64,000 nucleotides of DNA from CALODP01 sp942492055 (GCA_942492055.1 CALODP010000019.1:186001-250000); one strand, 5' to 3'. Shown: positions 53,809 through 63,225, numbered from the stretch's first letter. Numbers and translations: made by a program. The notes: generated from the sequence alone by a model not told the origin.

Positions 53809-54210
53809 ATGAGCAACAAAGAGATTTCATATAAAAGAAAAATATTCGGATTCGAATGCGATATTTACGGCCATCTGAATAATGCATGTTATCTTCATTT
53901 GTACGAGGAAGCCAGAGCTGAAGCTATGGACAAGGCAGGATGTTCCGTAAAAGATTTTAATGACAACGACATTGCGGTATATATTACCCAAATCAATATC
54001 GATTTTAAGAAAGAACTTCCTCTCGGAGAAGAAGTGGAAATAGTCTCTTCGATTGTGGGAGCAAATAAATTGCGGTTAAATTGGACACAAAAAATATTTA
54101 ACAGCAATAAAGAACTTTGTAATAAAGCCGAAGTCAACTGTGTGTTCGTTAAGAACGGAAAGCCTTTTAGAATTTCGGATGATATGCTTAATAAAATTCA
54201 AGAGAACTAA
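53809..54210 (+). CDS. Acyl-CoA thioesterase (hot-dog fold, YbgC/FadM-like)
   Basis: A 133-residue hot-dog protein. It has FECDIYGHLNNACYLHLYEEA with the usual catalytic Asp region and DIAVYITQINIDFKKELPLG. It hydrolyses acyl-CoA. Its place within the cofactor cluster (12 bases after the NifX-like gene, its stop directly abutting the DUF89 start) suggests co-transcription rather than a clear functional link. Confidence 0.83.
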   Translation: MSNKEISYKRKIFGFECDIYGHLNNACYLHLYEEARAEAMDKAGCSVKDFNDNDIAVYITQINIDFKKELPLGEEVEIVSSIVGANKLRLNWTQKIFNSNKELCNKAEVNCVFVKNGKPFRISDDMLNKIQEN

Positions 54211-55083
54211 ATGGAATTATCCTTCGATTGTTTACCATGCGCTTTGGCAAGCTTTACAAGCAAACTTGATCGCTTTGAAGTAGAGGATGAAGTAAAAGAA
54301 GAAGCCGTAAGAGCTTTCCTAAAGCATATGGCGTGTTTCGATTACCGACTTACTCCGCCGGAATTGGGAAAACAGATAACCGAAACTATGAAAGCTATCT
54401 TAAATAATCCCGATCCTTACGCGGATGAGAAAAATCATTATAATGAACTCATTCTCGGGAAATATTCCTCTTTAAAAGAAGCAATAAATACTTCAGATGA
54501 TCCTTTCCACACAGCGGCAAAATACTGTCTGGCGGGAAATATCATCGATTTCGGACCGAATCTTGAAGCCGAAATGGATTCGCTACTGAAAAAAGCGATT
54601 AATATTGATCCGGTTATAGATAGAAGTGCGGAATTAAGGGAAGAATTAACCTCCGCAAAAACTCTTCTTTACTTGGGAGATAATTGCGGTGAAGTAATTT
54701 TTGATATGCTATTTGTGGAATTACTAAAAGAAAAATTTCCGAATCTCGATATTACTTTCGCTGTCAGAGGATTACCGGTCTTAAATGACGCAACTCGTGA
54801 GGATGCCGAGAAGATCGGATTAACCAAACTGGTTAATGTTATTGATAACGGAGATGCTTCTCCCGGAACAATTCTTTCTAATTGCTCCGAAGAATTTCTA
54901 AGTTATTACAATTCGGCAGATGTTATTATTGCCAAAGGGCAGGGAAATTTCGAGAGCCTCAGTCAGGAAAATAAAAATATTTATTATTGCTTAATTACCA
55001 AATGCGATTTGGTGGCTAATCAATTAAATGTAAAGAAATTCGATACTGTTATCGCAAAACAAAATGATATAATCACAAAATAA
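54211..55083 (+). CDS. DUF89 family metal-dependent phosphatase (ARMT1-like)
   Basis: 290 residues starting MELSFDCLPCAL. Central LLYLGDNCGEVIFDMLF holds the metal-binding Asp-Asn of DUF89, followed by AVRGLPVLNDATREDAE and DVIIAKGQGNFESL. Family members remove damaged phosphometabolites. It follows the thioesterase gene with no gap. Confidence 0.85.
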   Translation: MELSFDCLPCALASFTSKLDRFEVEDEVKEEAVRAFLKHMACFDYRLTPPELGKQITETMKAILNNPDPYADEKNHYNELILGKYSSLKEAINTSDDPFHTAAKYCLAGNIIDFGPNLEAEMDSLLKKAINIDPVIDRSAELREELTSAKTLLYLGDNCGEVIFDMLFVELLKEKFPNLDITFAVRGLPVLNDATREDAEKIGLTKLVNVIDNGDASPGTILSNCSEEFLSYYNSADVIIAKGQGNFESLSQENKNIYYCLITKCDLVANQLNVKKFDTVIAKQNDIITK

Positions 55084-55107
55084 AATTCACTTATTTCAGA
55101 GGAAACA

Positions 55108-55446
55108 ATGACTAAAAAAATTGCTATCCCAACATTAAACGGAGAACTTTGTTCTCATTTCGGCCATTGCCAGCACTTTACAATCGTAGAAGTTGAAAAC
55201 GGAGAAATTAAAGGAAGTTTCCCTTTGGATCCTCCTGCACATGAACCGGGCGTATATCCTAAATTTTTAGCTGAACAAGGAGTCGGAGTAATTATTGCCG
55301 GTGGAATGGGACAAAGAGCGCAATCTTTATTCTTGCAGAATAATATTGAAGTAAATGTTGGTGTTGCGGCAGCAGAACCGGAAGAACTTGTTAAACAATA
55401 TCTATCCGATAATCTGATTACAGGCGCTAACTTGTGTGACCACTAA
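55108..55446 (+). CDS. NifX/NifB-type cofactor-binding domain protein (2)
   Basis: 112 residues with ELCSHFGHCQHFTIVEVENG, a Cys/His pair typical of the NifX-like group, VGVIIAGGMGQRAQSLF, and NVGVAAAEPEEL. It is the last gene of the cluster; AGAGGAAAC precedes the ATG. Confidence 0.87.
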   Translation: MTKKIAIPTLNGELCSHFGHCQHFTIVEVENGEIKGSFPLDPPAHEPGVYPKFLAEQGVGVIIAGGMGQRAQSLFLQNNIEVNVGVAAAEPEELVKQYLSDNLITGANLCDH

Positions 55447-55480
55447 TTTCTATTTACGGAAATATAGTTTATTAAAATAG

Positions 55481-55552
55481 ATTCCGCGTTCCTCCTAACG
55501 GCCGGCTCAATTTTAAATCCCAAATATTCTTTAATTGAGCCGGTAGCGGAAT
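55481..55552. terminator. Large nested inverted repeat
   Basis: CCGGCTCAATT (55502-55512) pairs with AATTGAGCCGG (55533-55543); outside it ATTCCGC (about 55481-55487) pairs with GCGGAAT (about 55546-55552). It lies between convergent genes and likely ends both transcripts, though T runs are weak. Confidence 0.55.
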
Positions 55553-55573
55553 AAAATTTCATAATCTACTTCT

Positions 55574-55954
55574 TCACTTTTCCTTTTTCTTATCCGAATG
55601 ATCTTTCTTTTTCTTATCGAATCGATCCAATGAAGCTTTCTGTTCTTCCGATAGATAAGGGGCAATTTCCACCCTCAGAGAATCCATAAGCGTTTTGAAC
55701 TTGCAATGTCCTTCTTTCCTGAATTCTCTCATTTTAACATCATACTTCCCTATAATCGGGGATAACTCTCTTATCTGTTCTTCCTCTAGTTTTGCCTCAT
55801 CCGTAATCATCTTTGTTAATCCCCCCGGTTTAGAGAGTCGGCGAAATTTACTAATCTGATTTTCCAACACTATCTCTCGTGAAATGTATCCGACTATAAT
55901 TCCTAAAACAAATGTAAGAAGTAATACCCAAAAGGATTTTGATTTTGCTTTCAT
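55574..55954 (-). CDS. Spy/CpxP-like periplasmic protein
   Basis: 126 residues: one N-terminal membrane anchor (about 8-27), then an all-helical periplasmic part with two LEEEQIRELSPIIGKY / YLSEEQKASLDRF segments that resemble the LTxxQ motifs of Spy/CpxP/CnrX proteins, and a Lys/Asp-rich tail. It is joined by a 4-base ATGA overlap to the gene before it. It may sense misfolding or metal ions for the sigma/anti-sigma pair. Confidence 0.6.
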   Translation of the reverse strand: MKAKSKSFWVLLLTFVLGIIVGYISREIVLENQISKFRRLSKPGGLTKMITDEAKLEEEQIRELSPIIGKYDVKMREFRKEGHCKFKTLMDSLRVEIAPYLSEEQKASLDRFDKKKKDHSDKKKEK

Positions 55955-56364
55955 TTCGTCTCGCTCCAGTCTAATGAATAAGGCTGAATCACATCATCAA
56001 CAGTTATTTTCGGTCCGCTCAATATTCCTTCGATATTAAGATCTCCCTGTTTTCCCAAATTATAGGAAAGAAGGAGCAAAATTATCATGAAAGCGGAGAT
56101 AAGAAATCTCTTAAAAAGAAAATTCAACTCTTCAAAGAAAAGATCACTTGTCCCGTTCGGAATATCCGCGTACATTATTCGCGACATAACTCTCTCTTCG
56201 AACCAGGGCTCAAAGCCTTCTCTTTTCAAAAGCTTCATCTTCCCTTTTAATTCTTCGAAATCCTCTGCTTCCGTTTTGATATAGGACTCATTGCTTTCAT
56301 GTAGGCCTTTTAATCCTGAGGATTTCTTCCTTCCAATCGTTTTGTCAAAAAGCTTTTTTATCAT
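55951..56364 (-). CDS. Putative anti-sigma factor (single membrane helix)
   Basis: 137 residues: an N-terminal cytoplasmic part, one membrane helix (about 93-110, FLISAFMIILLLLSYNL) and a short periplasmic tail. It resembles no named family to me. Its position between an ECF sigma factor and a Spy/CpxP-like gene, with ATGA overlaps on both sides, points to an anti-sigma factor. Confidence 0.5.
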   Translation of the reverse strand: MIKKLFDKTIGRKKSSGLKGLHESNESYIKTEAEDFEELKGKMKLLKREGFEPWFEERVMSRIMYADIPNGTSDLFFEELNFLFKRFLISAFMIILLLLSYNLGKQGDLNIEGILSGPKITVDDVIQPYSLDWSETK

Positions 56365-56963
56365 TCTGCCTCCCTAAGAGAAGTAATTATACTCTTAAGC
56401 TTTTTTTGTCCCCTTGCCATTCTGGAAAGTACTGTTCCCAAAGGAATATCTAATATGGCGGCGGCCTCTTCCGAAGTATGAGATTCTATCAACCTAAGTA
56501 CTAATACTGATCTGTACTTCGGTGAAATCTTATCGAGGGCTTTTTCTATTATCTCCCTCTCTTCGAAAGAATAAATTTCTCCTTCGGTACTCTTTCCTTG
56601 CTTGTTGTTCTCAAGCCAATTATCCAAAGAAAAGAATGTTCTTCTTTTCCTTCTCGTTATTTCATTAAGCGAAAGATTAATTGCTATTCTTGTGATATAT
56701 GTGCTTAAAGCGGCCTCCCCCTTATAGTCGTTAATTGACCGATAAAGCCGAATGAAGACTTCCTGCCCCACATCTTCGGCCTCGGGACACACCCCAAGCA
56801 TTCCGTATACTGTTGACGCTACTCTCCCTTCATGTCTCTTTATTATTTCCCGGAAAGCGGATTTGTCCCCTCCCTTTACAGCGTCAATTAATTCGGAATC
56901 CGTTACACTATTTCGCAATTCTTCTTCTATGCTATTTTTTCTTTTGCTTAATTTAATAGACAA
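56361..56963 (-). CDS. ECF-type RNA polymerase sigma factor
   Basis: 200 residues. Region 2 has GGDKSAFREIIKRHEGRV and EAEDVGQEVFIRLYRSI; region 4 has LDKISPKYRSVLVLRL and HTSEEAAAILDIPLGTVLSR (the HTH). It would recruit polymerase to stress promoters, held by the downstream anti-sigma. The stop overlaps the next ATG (ATGA). Confidence 0.9.
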   Translation of the reverse strand: MSIKLSKRKNSIEEELRNSVTDSELIDAVKGGDKSAFREIIKRHEGRVASTVYGMLGVCPEAEDVGQEVFIRLYRSINDYKGEAALSTYITRIAINLSLNEITRRKRRTFFSLDNWLENNKQGKSTEGEIYSFEEREIIEKALDKISPKYRSVLVLRLIESHTSEEAAAILDIPLGTVLSRMARGQKKLKSIITSLREAE

Positions 56964-56997
56964 TCTCTTTCGGAATTTTATTCCAAATCATGAAAAT

Positions 56998-57402
56998 TTA
57001 TTTTATTCCCTTCGAGTTAAGGAATGAGGAATAATTCTTATCAGTTTTTAATATATGGTTTGTCAGCCAGTCCTTTAAGAATTTACTTATTTCCAAAGTA
57101 AACAAATTTCCGGCTTCCCCCTTCTTCTTATATTCTTGAACGGCCGAAATCAAATTCTGATGTTCCTTTTTGTGGGAAAAGATCGCGGGATACCCATGCT
57201 TACCGAGAATCTCCTCTTCATGCGAAAAATGTGTTTTGGTATATTCTTCCAATTCAGTAAGAATCTTTCCCAATACTTCCTTCCCTTTTCCGCTTTTCAT
57301 CGCTTCGTGCAATTCGTTTACTAATCCGACCAGCTTCTTATGTTCTTTGTCGATCTCCGCAACATTAACACTCAAATCACTATTCCACTCGATTAATGCC
57401 AT
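56998..57402 (-). CDS. Bacteriohemerythrin
   Basis: 134 residues of the four-helix hemerythrin fold with the diiron ligands: NVAEIDKEHKKLV, THFSHEEEIL, FSHKKEH and WLTNHILKTDKNY. It binds O2, serving as an oxygen store or sensor. A single-domain form in its own transcript unit beside the sigma operon. Confidence 0.93.
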   Translation of the reverse strand: MALIEWNSDLSVNVAEIDKEHKKLVGLVNELHEAMKSGKGKEVLGKILTELEEYTKTHFSHEEEILGKHGYPAIFSHKKEHQNLISAVQEYKKKGEAGNLFTLEISKFLKDWLTNHILKTDKNYSSFLNSKGIK

Positions 57403-57542
57403 GCTTTACTCTCCGAATTTTTAATAGACTTTACAATATAAATTAAAAGGTCGGGTTAAAAGTATAAACGGTAGGAATAATTTTCAAATTATTCCACTTA
57501 CTCTTAAGCCGACCTTCAGCAATAAATCTAAACAATTTCAAT

Positions 57543-58484
57543 CTATTTGTTTCTTTCCTTCATCAATTCGTGAACCTTTTTCGCGAGCAATTCATACTTC
57601 GGTTTTAACTCCTCTTCTCTCACTGGAATAAAACAGGAAACCACATATTTTACTTTTCCGTCATCCACAATTCCCACATCATTGGTCCAAAAACTAAACC
57701 AGCCTGTTTTGTGGTAATACATCGCTTCTCTCGGTAATCCGGAGGCAATTTTCGATTTATCCAACTGACGCCCGAGTAATGCCTTTAGCTGCATACTAAC
57801 CCACGGATTTATCATTTGTCCCGTTTCTATCTTATACATAAAATCGGCTCCGTGAAGCGCGCATGTTTCGGTGCCTCTGATTTTTTCGTAACCGGGATCC
57901 TCGTATTTGCGGCTTAAATACTTTCTGGTTACTTCGCTACCGATCCAATTATTGGCTTTCATCATCTTGTTTATATTCTTTCTGTCCGCCAAATCTATGC
58001 AGCAGTTAGCAGCCGAATTGTCGCTACGTGTTATCATCAAATCAAGTAGATAATTAATGGAAACAACATCTCCGTCCTTTAACAACGGACGCGGATCTGT
58101 CTCTATTTCCTTACTTCTATCAACATCATTAGGACTCTTTACCCTATATTGCTGATCCAACTCATACTTTCCGTTGTAAACCTGCTCCAAAAGTTGAGCG
58201 GCCACATACATTTTGTAAACACTGGCAGGATAAATGAAATTATCGTAATTAACTCCCCCCAACATCGGCTTCTCTTTCGACAAATCGATTACGGCAAAAG
58301 AAATCTGCTCGGTTCCGTCTTCCCCTACATCGAAGGTTTTATCAAGCTCCAATTCACTTACAATTTTCATTAAACCGGCCGACAAATCTTTGTCCACCTC
58401 GTAGTATTCCGGTACTTCTACGTTTTGTGCAAATAGTTGTGAAATCATAATCGCGACAAGAATTAGTGATAGTTTTAGTTTCAT
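57543..58484 (-). CDS. Class A beta-lactamase-like serine hydrolase
   Basis: 313 residues from ATG 58484, which begins the signal peptide MKLKLSLILVAIMISQLFAQ (nine further upstream codons are hydrophilic). The three penicillin-recognising motifs are present: SVYK (SxxK), SDN in TRSDNSAANCC and KTG in YYHKTGWFSFW. The classic E166 region is not clear, so lactamase activity is not certain and it may instead be a related hydrolase. Confidence 0.75.
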   Translation of the reverse strand: MKLKLSLILVAIMISQLFAQNVEVPEYYEVDKDLSAGLMKIVSELELDKTFDVGEDGTEQISFAVIDLSKEKPMLGGVNYDNFIYPASVYKMYVAAQLLEQVYNGKYELDQQYRVKSPNDVDRSKEIETDPRPLLKDGDVVSINYLLDLMITRSDNSAANCCIDLADRKNINKMMKANNWIGSEVTRKYLSRKYEDPGYEKIRGTETCALHGADFMYKIETGQMINPWVSMQLKALLGRQLDKSKIASGLPREAMYYHKTGWFSFWTNDVGIVDDGKVKYVVSCFIPVREEELKPKYELLAKKVHELMKERNK

Positions 58485-58591
58485 TTTGATTTCCGCTTTT
58501 TCTGGGAACAATATTATTAAAAGAAAAGAAATCGCTTTTAGGATAAATAATATAATTTGGATATGAATTTATCGGTAAGAATAATAAATTG

Positions 58592-60109
58592 CTAGTCTTC
58601 GAGAGGAATTGTTACGATAAATTTGCTCCCTTCCCCTACTTTACTCTCAATTTCCAGGAATCCGTTGTTCTTTTCCAGAAATTCTTTTGTAAGTATCAAT
58701 CCCATTCCAGTCCCGGGCTCGTTTTTGGTTCCGGGGCGTGTTACTTTTTCCCCGATTTTGAATAAGGAATTCAACGTATGTTCATCCATCCCGATCCCGT
58801 CATCTTCCACATATACCTTTAGCGCGGAATTTTCCTTGAAAGCGCTTATTGCTATGTTGCCTTTGGGTAATGTAAACTTCAAAGCGTTTGAGAGAAGATT
58901 TCTTATTACTGCCGAAATCATATCTTTATCGGCATTCAGATTGAATTGTTCTATCAAATTATTTCTGAGATTGATCCTTTTGTCGAGGGCGTTTACTTCG
59001 AACAACTTTATTGCCTCTTCAACAACTTCATTAACGGAGAATTTCTCCTTAACTACTTTATAATCTCCCCTTTGAATTCGGATCCATTTCAGCAATTGTT
59101 CCAGGAGAATATATATTCTCTGAGATGATTGCTGAATATTATTACAACATTCGAAAACTTCACCGGAGGAAAGACTCTCAAAATTCTTCACTACGAAATC
59201 GGCGAAACCTATTACCGCGGTAAACGGACTTCGGAGATCGTGCCCAATTACGGAAAGAAGCCTCTCTTTATTCTCAAGAGCTTCCTTTAATCGTTCTATC
59301 TCTTCTTGTTGCCTTCTAAGTTCATCCGAATAGTTCGTTGTGTGTCCGTAAGGCTTGTAATCGTTCTTTTGAACAGCCTCTTCCTTCCTTTTGAACAAAA
59401 CAATCCATTCGTCCGAAAAATTATTCATCTTCGCAAAGGCTAATTTCACCTTATGCTTATTTCTATCGATATCGAGGAGATAAAAATCGGATTGATATAT
59501 TTTGTTCGGTTTCATGGCAACCAAATCGAAGCCGAACGCTTTTTCGTTTTCCGCTAAGATAAGATCATTTACGTGAATATTATGAATTTCTTCAGCCTCG
59601 AAACCCAAAAAGGCGGCAAGGTTATCCTGCATATATTTCAATTGCTTTTTCTTGATAACCATCATACCCGATTCGGCATAACTGAAATCGCAACTTCCGG
59701 CAAACTCCCCTTTACTTACACCACCGACCTTCATTACACACAAAATTTCATTGAAAAAGTTGGAGTACTTTTGAGGAGCCTTATACATTACGAGAGATAA
59801 AAAAATTTTATTCCCGTATTCCGTGGTGAGATTGAATTTTATTTTAACCGGGCTATTATTACCGGCGCATATCGAAACAATTGCCGATAACCAGAGATCC
59901 TTTTCTTCCTTCCCCAAATAATCCAGAATATTAATCGGCTCGGCAGATGGAAACAGCCTGCGCAAAAACTGCTTAAACTCTTCCCCCGCGGAAGAGATAC
60001 TTCCGTCCGGCGTGATAGAGAAAAGCAAAAGCTTCTCTTTAACACTGGGAATTTTCTTATTGTCGCGCGTTAAGAGTCCGTCGAGCATACTATTAGCCGA
60101 TTTTTTCAT
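58592..60109 (-). CDS. PAS-domain sensor histidine kinase, cytoplasmic
   Basis: 505 residues with no membrane helix. N-terminal PAS-like regions (about 20-130 and 145-260) are followed by a coiled coil (about 265-290), the HisKA box SVIGHDLRSPFTAVIGFADF with the phospho-His, and an HATPase domain with DDGIGMD and GTGMGLILTKEF. No response regulator is adjacent. Signal is unknown. Confidence 0.88.
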   Translation of the reverse strand: MKKSANSMLDGLLTRDNKKIPSVKEKLLLFSITPDGSISSAGEEFKQFLRRLFPSAEPINILDYLGKEEKDLWLSAIVSICAGNNSPVKIKFNLTTEYGNKIFLSLVMYKAPQKYSNFFNEILCVMKVGGVSKGEFAGSCDFSYAESGMMVIKKKQLKYMQDNLAAFLGFEAEEIHNIHVNDLILAENEKAFGFDLVAMKPNKIYQSDFYLLDIDRNKHKVKLAFAKMNNFSDEWIVLFKRKEEAVQKNDYKPYGHTTNYSDELRRQQEEIERLKEALENKERLLSVIGHDLRSPFTAVIGFADFVVKNFESLSSGEVFECCNNIQQSSQRIYILLEQLLKWIRIQRGDYKVVKEKFSVNEVVEEAIKLFEVNALDKRINLRNNLIEQFNLNADKDMISAVIRNLLSNALKFTLPKGNIAISAFKENSALKVYVEDDGIGMDEHTLNSLFKIGEKVTRPGTKNEPGTGMGLILTKEFLEKNNGFLEIESKVGEGSKFIVTIPLED

Positions 60110-60399
60110 TTATTTTCTACTTGGGGTTTAACGCTATGCTGAATTACATCTTATGGGGGAGAATAATTGTTCCGTTCATAAATAATCTTATCGATCTCTA
60201 AAAGTATCTTCTACTTTTGCCCCTGGTCAAATATAATATGTTACAACATAACTAAATTATGGGAACAATTAAAGATATTTTCGGATATTTTATACCAATG
60301 TTTATAGTTTTTTTACGATAGTAAAGAAAATCTCTTCAATAATCTTCATTTTTTCTCTGTTATTGGATTGAGCCGGTTAAGTAATTATCCCAAACTCAT
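60110..60399. other. Gap upstream of the histidine kinase
   Basis: About 290 bases holding the presumed promoter region of the PAS kinase (minus strand). AT-rich; I see no gene and no clear regulatory element. Confidence 0.4.
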
Positions 60400-60868
60400 C
60401 CCCCGCCGTGCAAAAGTAATCCCGCAATAAATTAATTCCTTACCACGCCAAATAAACGTAACACTGTGCCCAACCAAAACAATACTGCGTTGCATAAAAA
60501 AGATAATGTAACGGAAAAATGAAACACTGCGGCAGACGCAGTCCCTCGTTTTTTCGCCGTAATGTCTCATTTTGATACCGCTATGCCATTTTAAAGTGAC
60601 GTAGTCCCATTTTTTTTTGCCGTAATGCCTTGTTTTTCCGCCACAGTCCCCTTTTAGAGTGCCGCACCCCCATTTTTGTACGACCCAGTATCATCTTTTT
60701 CTACTGCAGTGTTTCGTCTTTTAGCTACAGCGATATTTTCTTATGACCCAGCATCATAATATTTTTCCACAGCGCTCTGTTTTCCAGTTACATGGTTCTT
60801 TTCTTTCGCTACGGTACTATTTTATTGCACTGCAGAATTATTTTCTTTTGGCGCAGTAGTCTTTGGCT
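60400..60868. repeat. Degenerate 21-bp phased array with inverted halves
   Basis: From 60530 to 60865, sixteen consecutive units of exactly 21 bases follow each other with no indel. Each has a T-rich end and a GC-richer core like CGCAGT or CGTAATG. To the left, A-rich units with cores ACTG or alike are spaced 21 apart at 60442, 60463, 60484, 60505 and 60526. The halves meet at ACTGCG-GCAGA-CGCAGT (60526-60542), a perfect inverted repeat. Units are highly degenerate, but the period is strict. No gene is credible here. Confidence 0.75.
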
Positions 60869-60968
60869 AATCTTTGGGGCGAGTCCGCGTCATTAGCCGC
60901 CCATGCGGGGTAGGATGCTTGAATTAGTTACCTACCCCCAATGTCTTATGCGTGATGTTAACAACAGT

Positions 60969-61847
60969 TTATTTCATCTCTCTCAGAACTTTCTCCAAAA
61001 GTGAATTGAATTCAGTCGGCTTTTCTATCATCGGATAATGGCCGGTTGCGGAGATATTTTCCACTTGAAAACTATTTTTGCAATGCTTCTTCAGTCCCGT
61101 TTCGTTTGTCGGAAAACCGTCACTATTTATCAAATACAATTTGTAATTAAGCTCTTCCAGTCTCTGCGCGTCGGTATAGGCGTATTCCATTTGCTTCATA
61201 AATGTATCATAGCCAATAACCGAATCGCAATTCGCGAAATCTGCTTTCACTCTCTCTTTTACCTCCTTCGAAGTTGTCGGGTGGAAAAGCATCATATCGG
61301 CATATAGAGGAGCCGAGTTTTTGAAATCCTTTTCAAGCATCGGGAAAAAGTCTGTCATTTGTTTCATCTGTTCCGGAGTAAATTCAACATCAATTATCTT
61401 GAAATTGTCGACCCCTACAATCCCCGCAATTTTCGGATTGGCGGTTAAGGCTAATTGCAGCATTATTTCCCCGGCCATGGAATGCCCAATGATCACAACA
61501 TTTTCTAGGTTCATTCTCTCGATAAATTCTGAAATGTCATTGGCATATTCTTCAATTGTCCAATTGGTTCTTTCGGCGTTAGATTTGCCAAAGCCCGGCA
61601 GATCAAGGGCGAAAACGTTGTAATTTGGTGAGAAATGATCTAATTGATCCTTCCAATAAGTTCCGTCGATACACCAGCCGTGTAAAAAGAGAAGTGTTCT
61701 CTCCCCTTCCCCTTGTTGATAATAATTGATCTCAACATTTTCTCTGATTGTAATTTTCATGGTTGCCATCCTTTCTTCTGTTTGTGCTTTGCTTCCATTC
61801 GATAAAACCGAAGCAATAACTAGTAATAAAATTGCTTTTCTAATCAT
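60969..61847 (-). CDS. Exported alpha/beta hydrolase
   Basis: 292 residues with signal peptide through NGSKAQ (about 22). The fold is shown by LLFLHGWCIDGTYWKDQL (oxyanion region), the nucleophile elbow GHSMAGE (Ser about 121) and the catalytic His in SATGHYPMIEKPTEF. Substrate is unknown. It ends next to the 21-bp phased array. Confidence 0.85.
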   Translation of the reverse strand: MIRKAILLLVIASVLSNGSKAQTEERMATMKITIRENVEINYYQQGEGERTLLFLHGWCIDGTYWKDQLDHFSPNYNVFALDLPGFGKSNAERTNWTIEEYANDISEFIERMNLENVVIIGHSMAGEIMLQLALTANPKIAGIVGVDNFKIIDVEFTPEQMKQMTDFFPMLEKDFKNSAPLYADMMLFHPTTSKEVKERVKADFANCDSVIGYDTFMKQMEYAYTDAQRLEELNYKLYLINSDGFPTNETGLKKHCKNSFQVENISATGHYPMIEKPTEFNSLLEKVLREMK

Positions 61848-61903
61848 TTTCTTTTTTTTGAAGCAAAGATAAAAAGCAGATAGGACAGCCCTTTGTCAGG
61901 GGT

Positions 61904-62593
61904 CTAAAATAATCTTTTGGAACGTTCTTCCAGATAGTGTTCGAGGCTGAATGACTTGTCAGATTTGAAATGAGTTTGTTGCAATTGTAGTTCTTTTATT
62001 CTGTCCAGGCGAAACTCTCTTATCTCTTTTCGTAACTCACAATAGGCAATAGTTGACCAAACCGCGCCACTGAAATAGACCGCGTAAGGCCGGATTATTC
62101 GTTCTGTAATCTCCACTTCCTCTCTTGCCTGATAATTTATTTTCAGTTTTGCGCTTTCCGTAATCGCGTTCTGAATTGTGTCTAAGTACAGACTTGTAGG
62201 GGCCCAGGGTTTCTGAAATCCGATTCTTGAACCTAAGAACTCCAATTTGTCTTTATCTTTAAGAGGCAAGACTGCTTTTATTTTCAGAAGGGCCGATTCG
62301 TAATTTTCTTTAAGAGAATCTTCGGTGTGGTACTTCAAAATTTTGCTTGTTGTTACCAAAGCTCTAGCTTCTTCCATTGTGAACATTACAGGGGGGAGCC
62401 GATAACCTTCAACTAAGAAATATCCTTTCCCTTCTTCCTCCCCGATTGGAACCCCCGCGAGTCTTAACGTTTGGATATCTCTGTAAATAGTCCTCTTAGT
62501 AACCTCAAACCGTTTGGCTATTTCCCCGGCCGTTGTCAACCGCTTGGATTGAAGTTGTATCAGTATGCTCGTTAGTCTGTCAAGTCTGTTCAT
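61904..62593 (-). CDS. WYL-domain transcriptional regulator (YafY-like)
   Basis: 229 residues from ATG 62593, where the family start MNRLDRLTSILIQLQ begins; 35 more open codons upstream do not resemble the family. The N-terminal HTH has TTAGEIAKRFEVTKRTIYRD and is followed by a WYL domain (about 125-205) with ligand-sensing residues. It probably regulates the neighbouring hydrolase, transcribed in the same direction. Confidence 0.87.
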   Translation of the reverse strand: MNRLDRLTSILIQLQSKRLTTAGEIAKRFEVTKRTIYRDIQTLRLAGVPIGEEEGKGYFLVEGYRLPPVMFTMEEARALVTTSKILKYHTEDSLKENYESALLKIKAVLPLKDKDKLEFLGSRIGFQKPWAPTSLYLDTIQNAITESAKLKINYQAREEVEITERIIRPYAVYFSGAVWSTIAYCELRKEIREFRLDRIKELQLQQTHFKSDKSFSLEHYLEERSKRLF

Positions 62594-62694
62594 TCTTTGT
62601 GTTGGGTTTTGCAAAATGCTGTGATCTAGTTTTGTTATTATGTAATTATATTCAAAGAAGTTGGTTTTGTTGTTGGTGATATGGAAACTATAAT

Positions 62695-63225
62695 TCAATA
62701 GATATTCAAAAACATACCTTCTTTTTCTTTCGTTATGTAAATGGAAATATTTAGAGAATCTGAAGCAAATGATGTCTTGGATATATGTGAATTATTTTTT
62801 CTATAATGCTCAAATATATTTTCAATATTGTTATTCTCGGCGGATATTATTTTCCCAAGCATATTTACACAACAATTGTTCGTTAAATTTACTCTTGCTG
62901 ATTGCAATTGGAATTCAGATGAATCATTAGCATTAGTAAATAAAAACTCTAGGTCCCCTTGGTCTAAAGTTATTTTGTAATACACACCTCCAGTATCATT
63001 CCCAGTGGTTGTATACCCATCCCACGTTACAATCTGGCTCTCAGGCTTATCCATAACCAATTTGTTTTTCACAAAATACTCAAAATTAGTAGACTCTAGA
63101 AAAACCTCATGGTTATTGAATTGAATGCCTTTATTTGCAGTAAGGAGTATTACACTACCGCAATTATTTGAGCTACACCCAATACATATGAGTGTAACGA
63201 TAAAACTACAGATAATATTCTTCAT
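62695..63225 (-). CDS. Hypothetical lipoprotein
   Basis: 176 residues with a lipoprotein signal peptide (MKNIICSFIVTLICIGCSSN, lipobox Cys 17). The rest is beta-rich with a CC pair at about residues 118-119; I recognise no family. Composition is AT-rich compared with genes upstream. Confidence 0.55.
   Translation of the reverse strand: MKNIICSFIVTLICIGCSSNNCGSVILLTANKGIQFNNHEVFLESTNFEYFVKNKLVMDKPESQIVTWDGYTTTGNDTGGVYYKITLDQGDLEFLFTNANDSSEFQLQSARVNLTNNCCVNMLGKIISAENNNIENIFEHYRKNNSHISKTSFASDSLNISIYITKEKEGMFLNIY

Noticed and set aside
60385..60570. 61-codon minus-strand frame in the 60.4 kb array
   Set aside because: It translates periodic repeat units and has no SD or family likeness.
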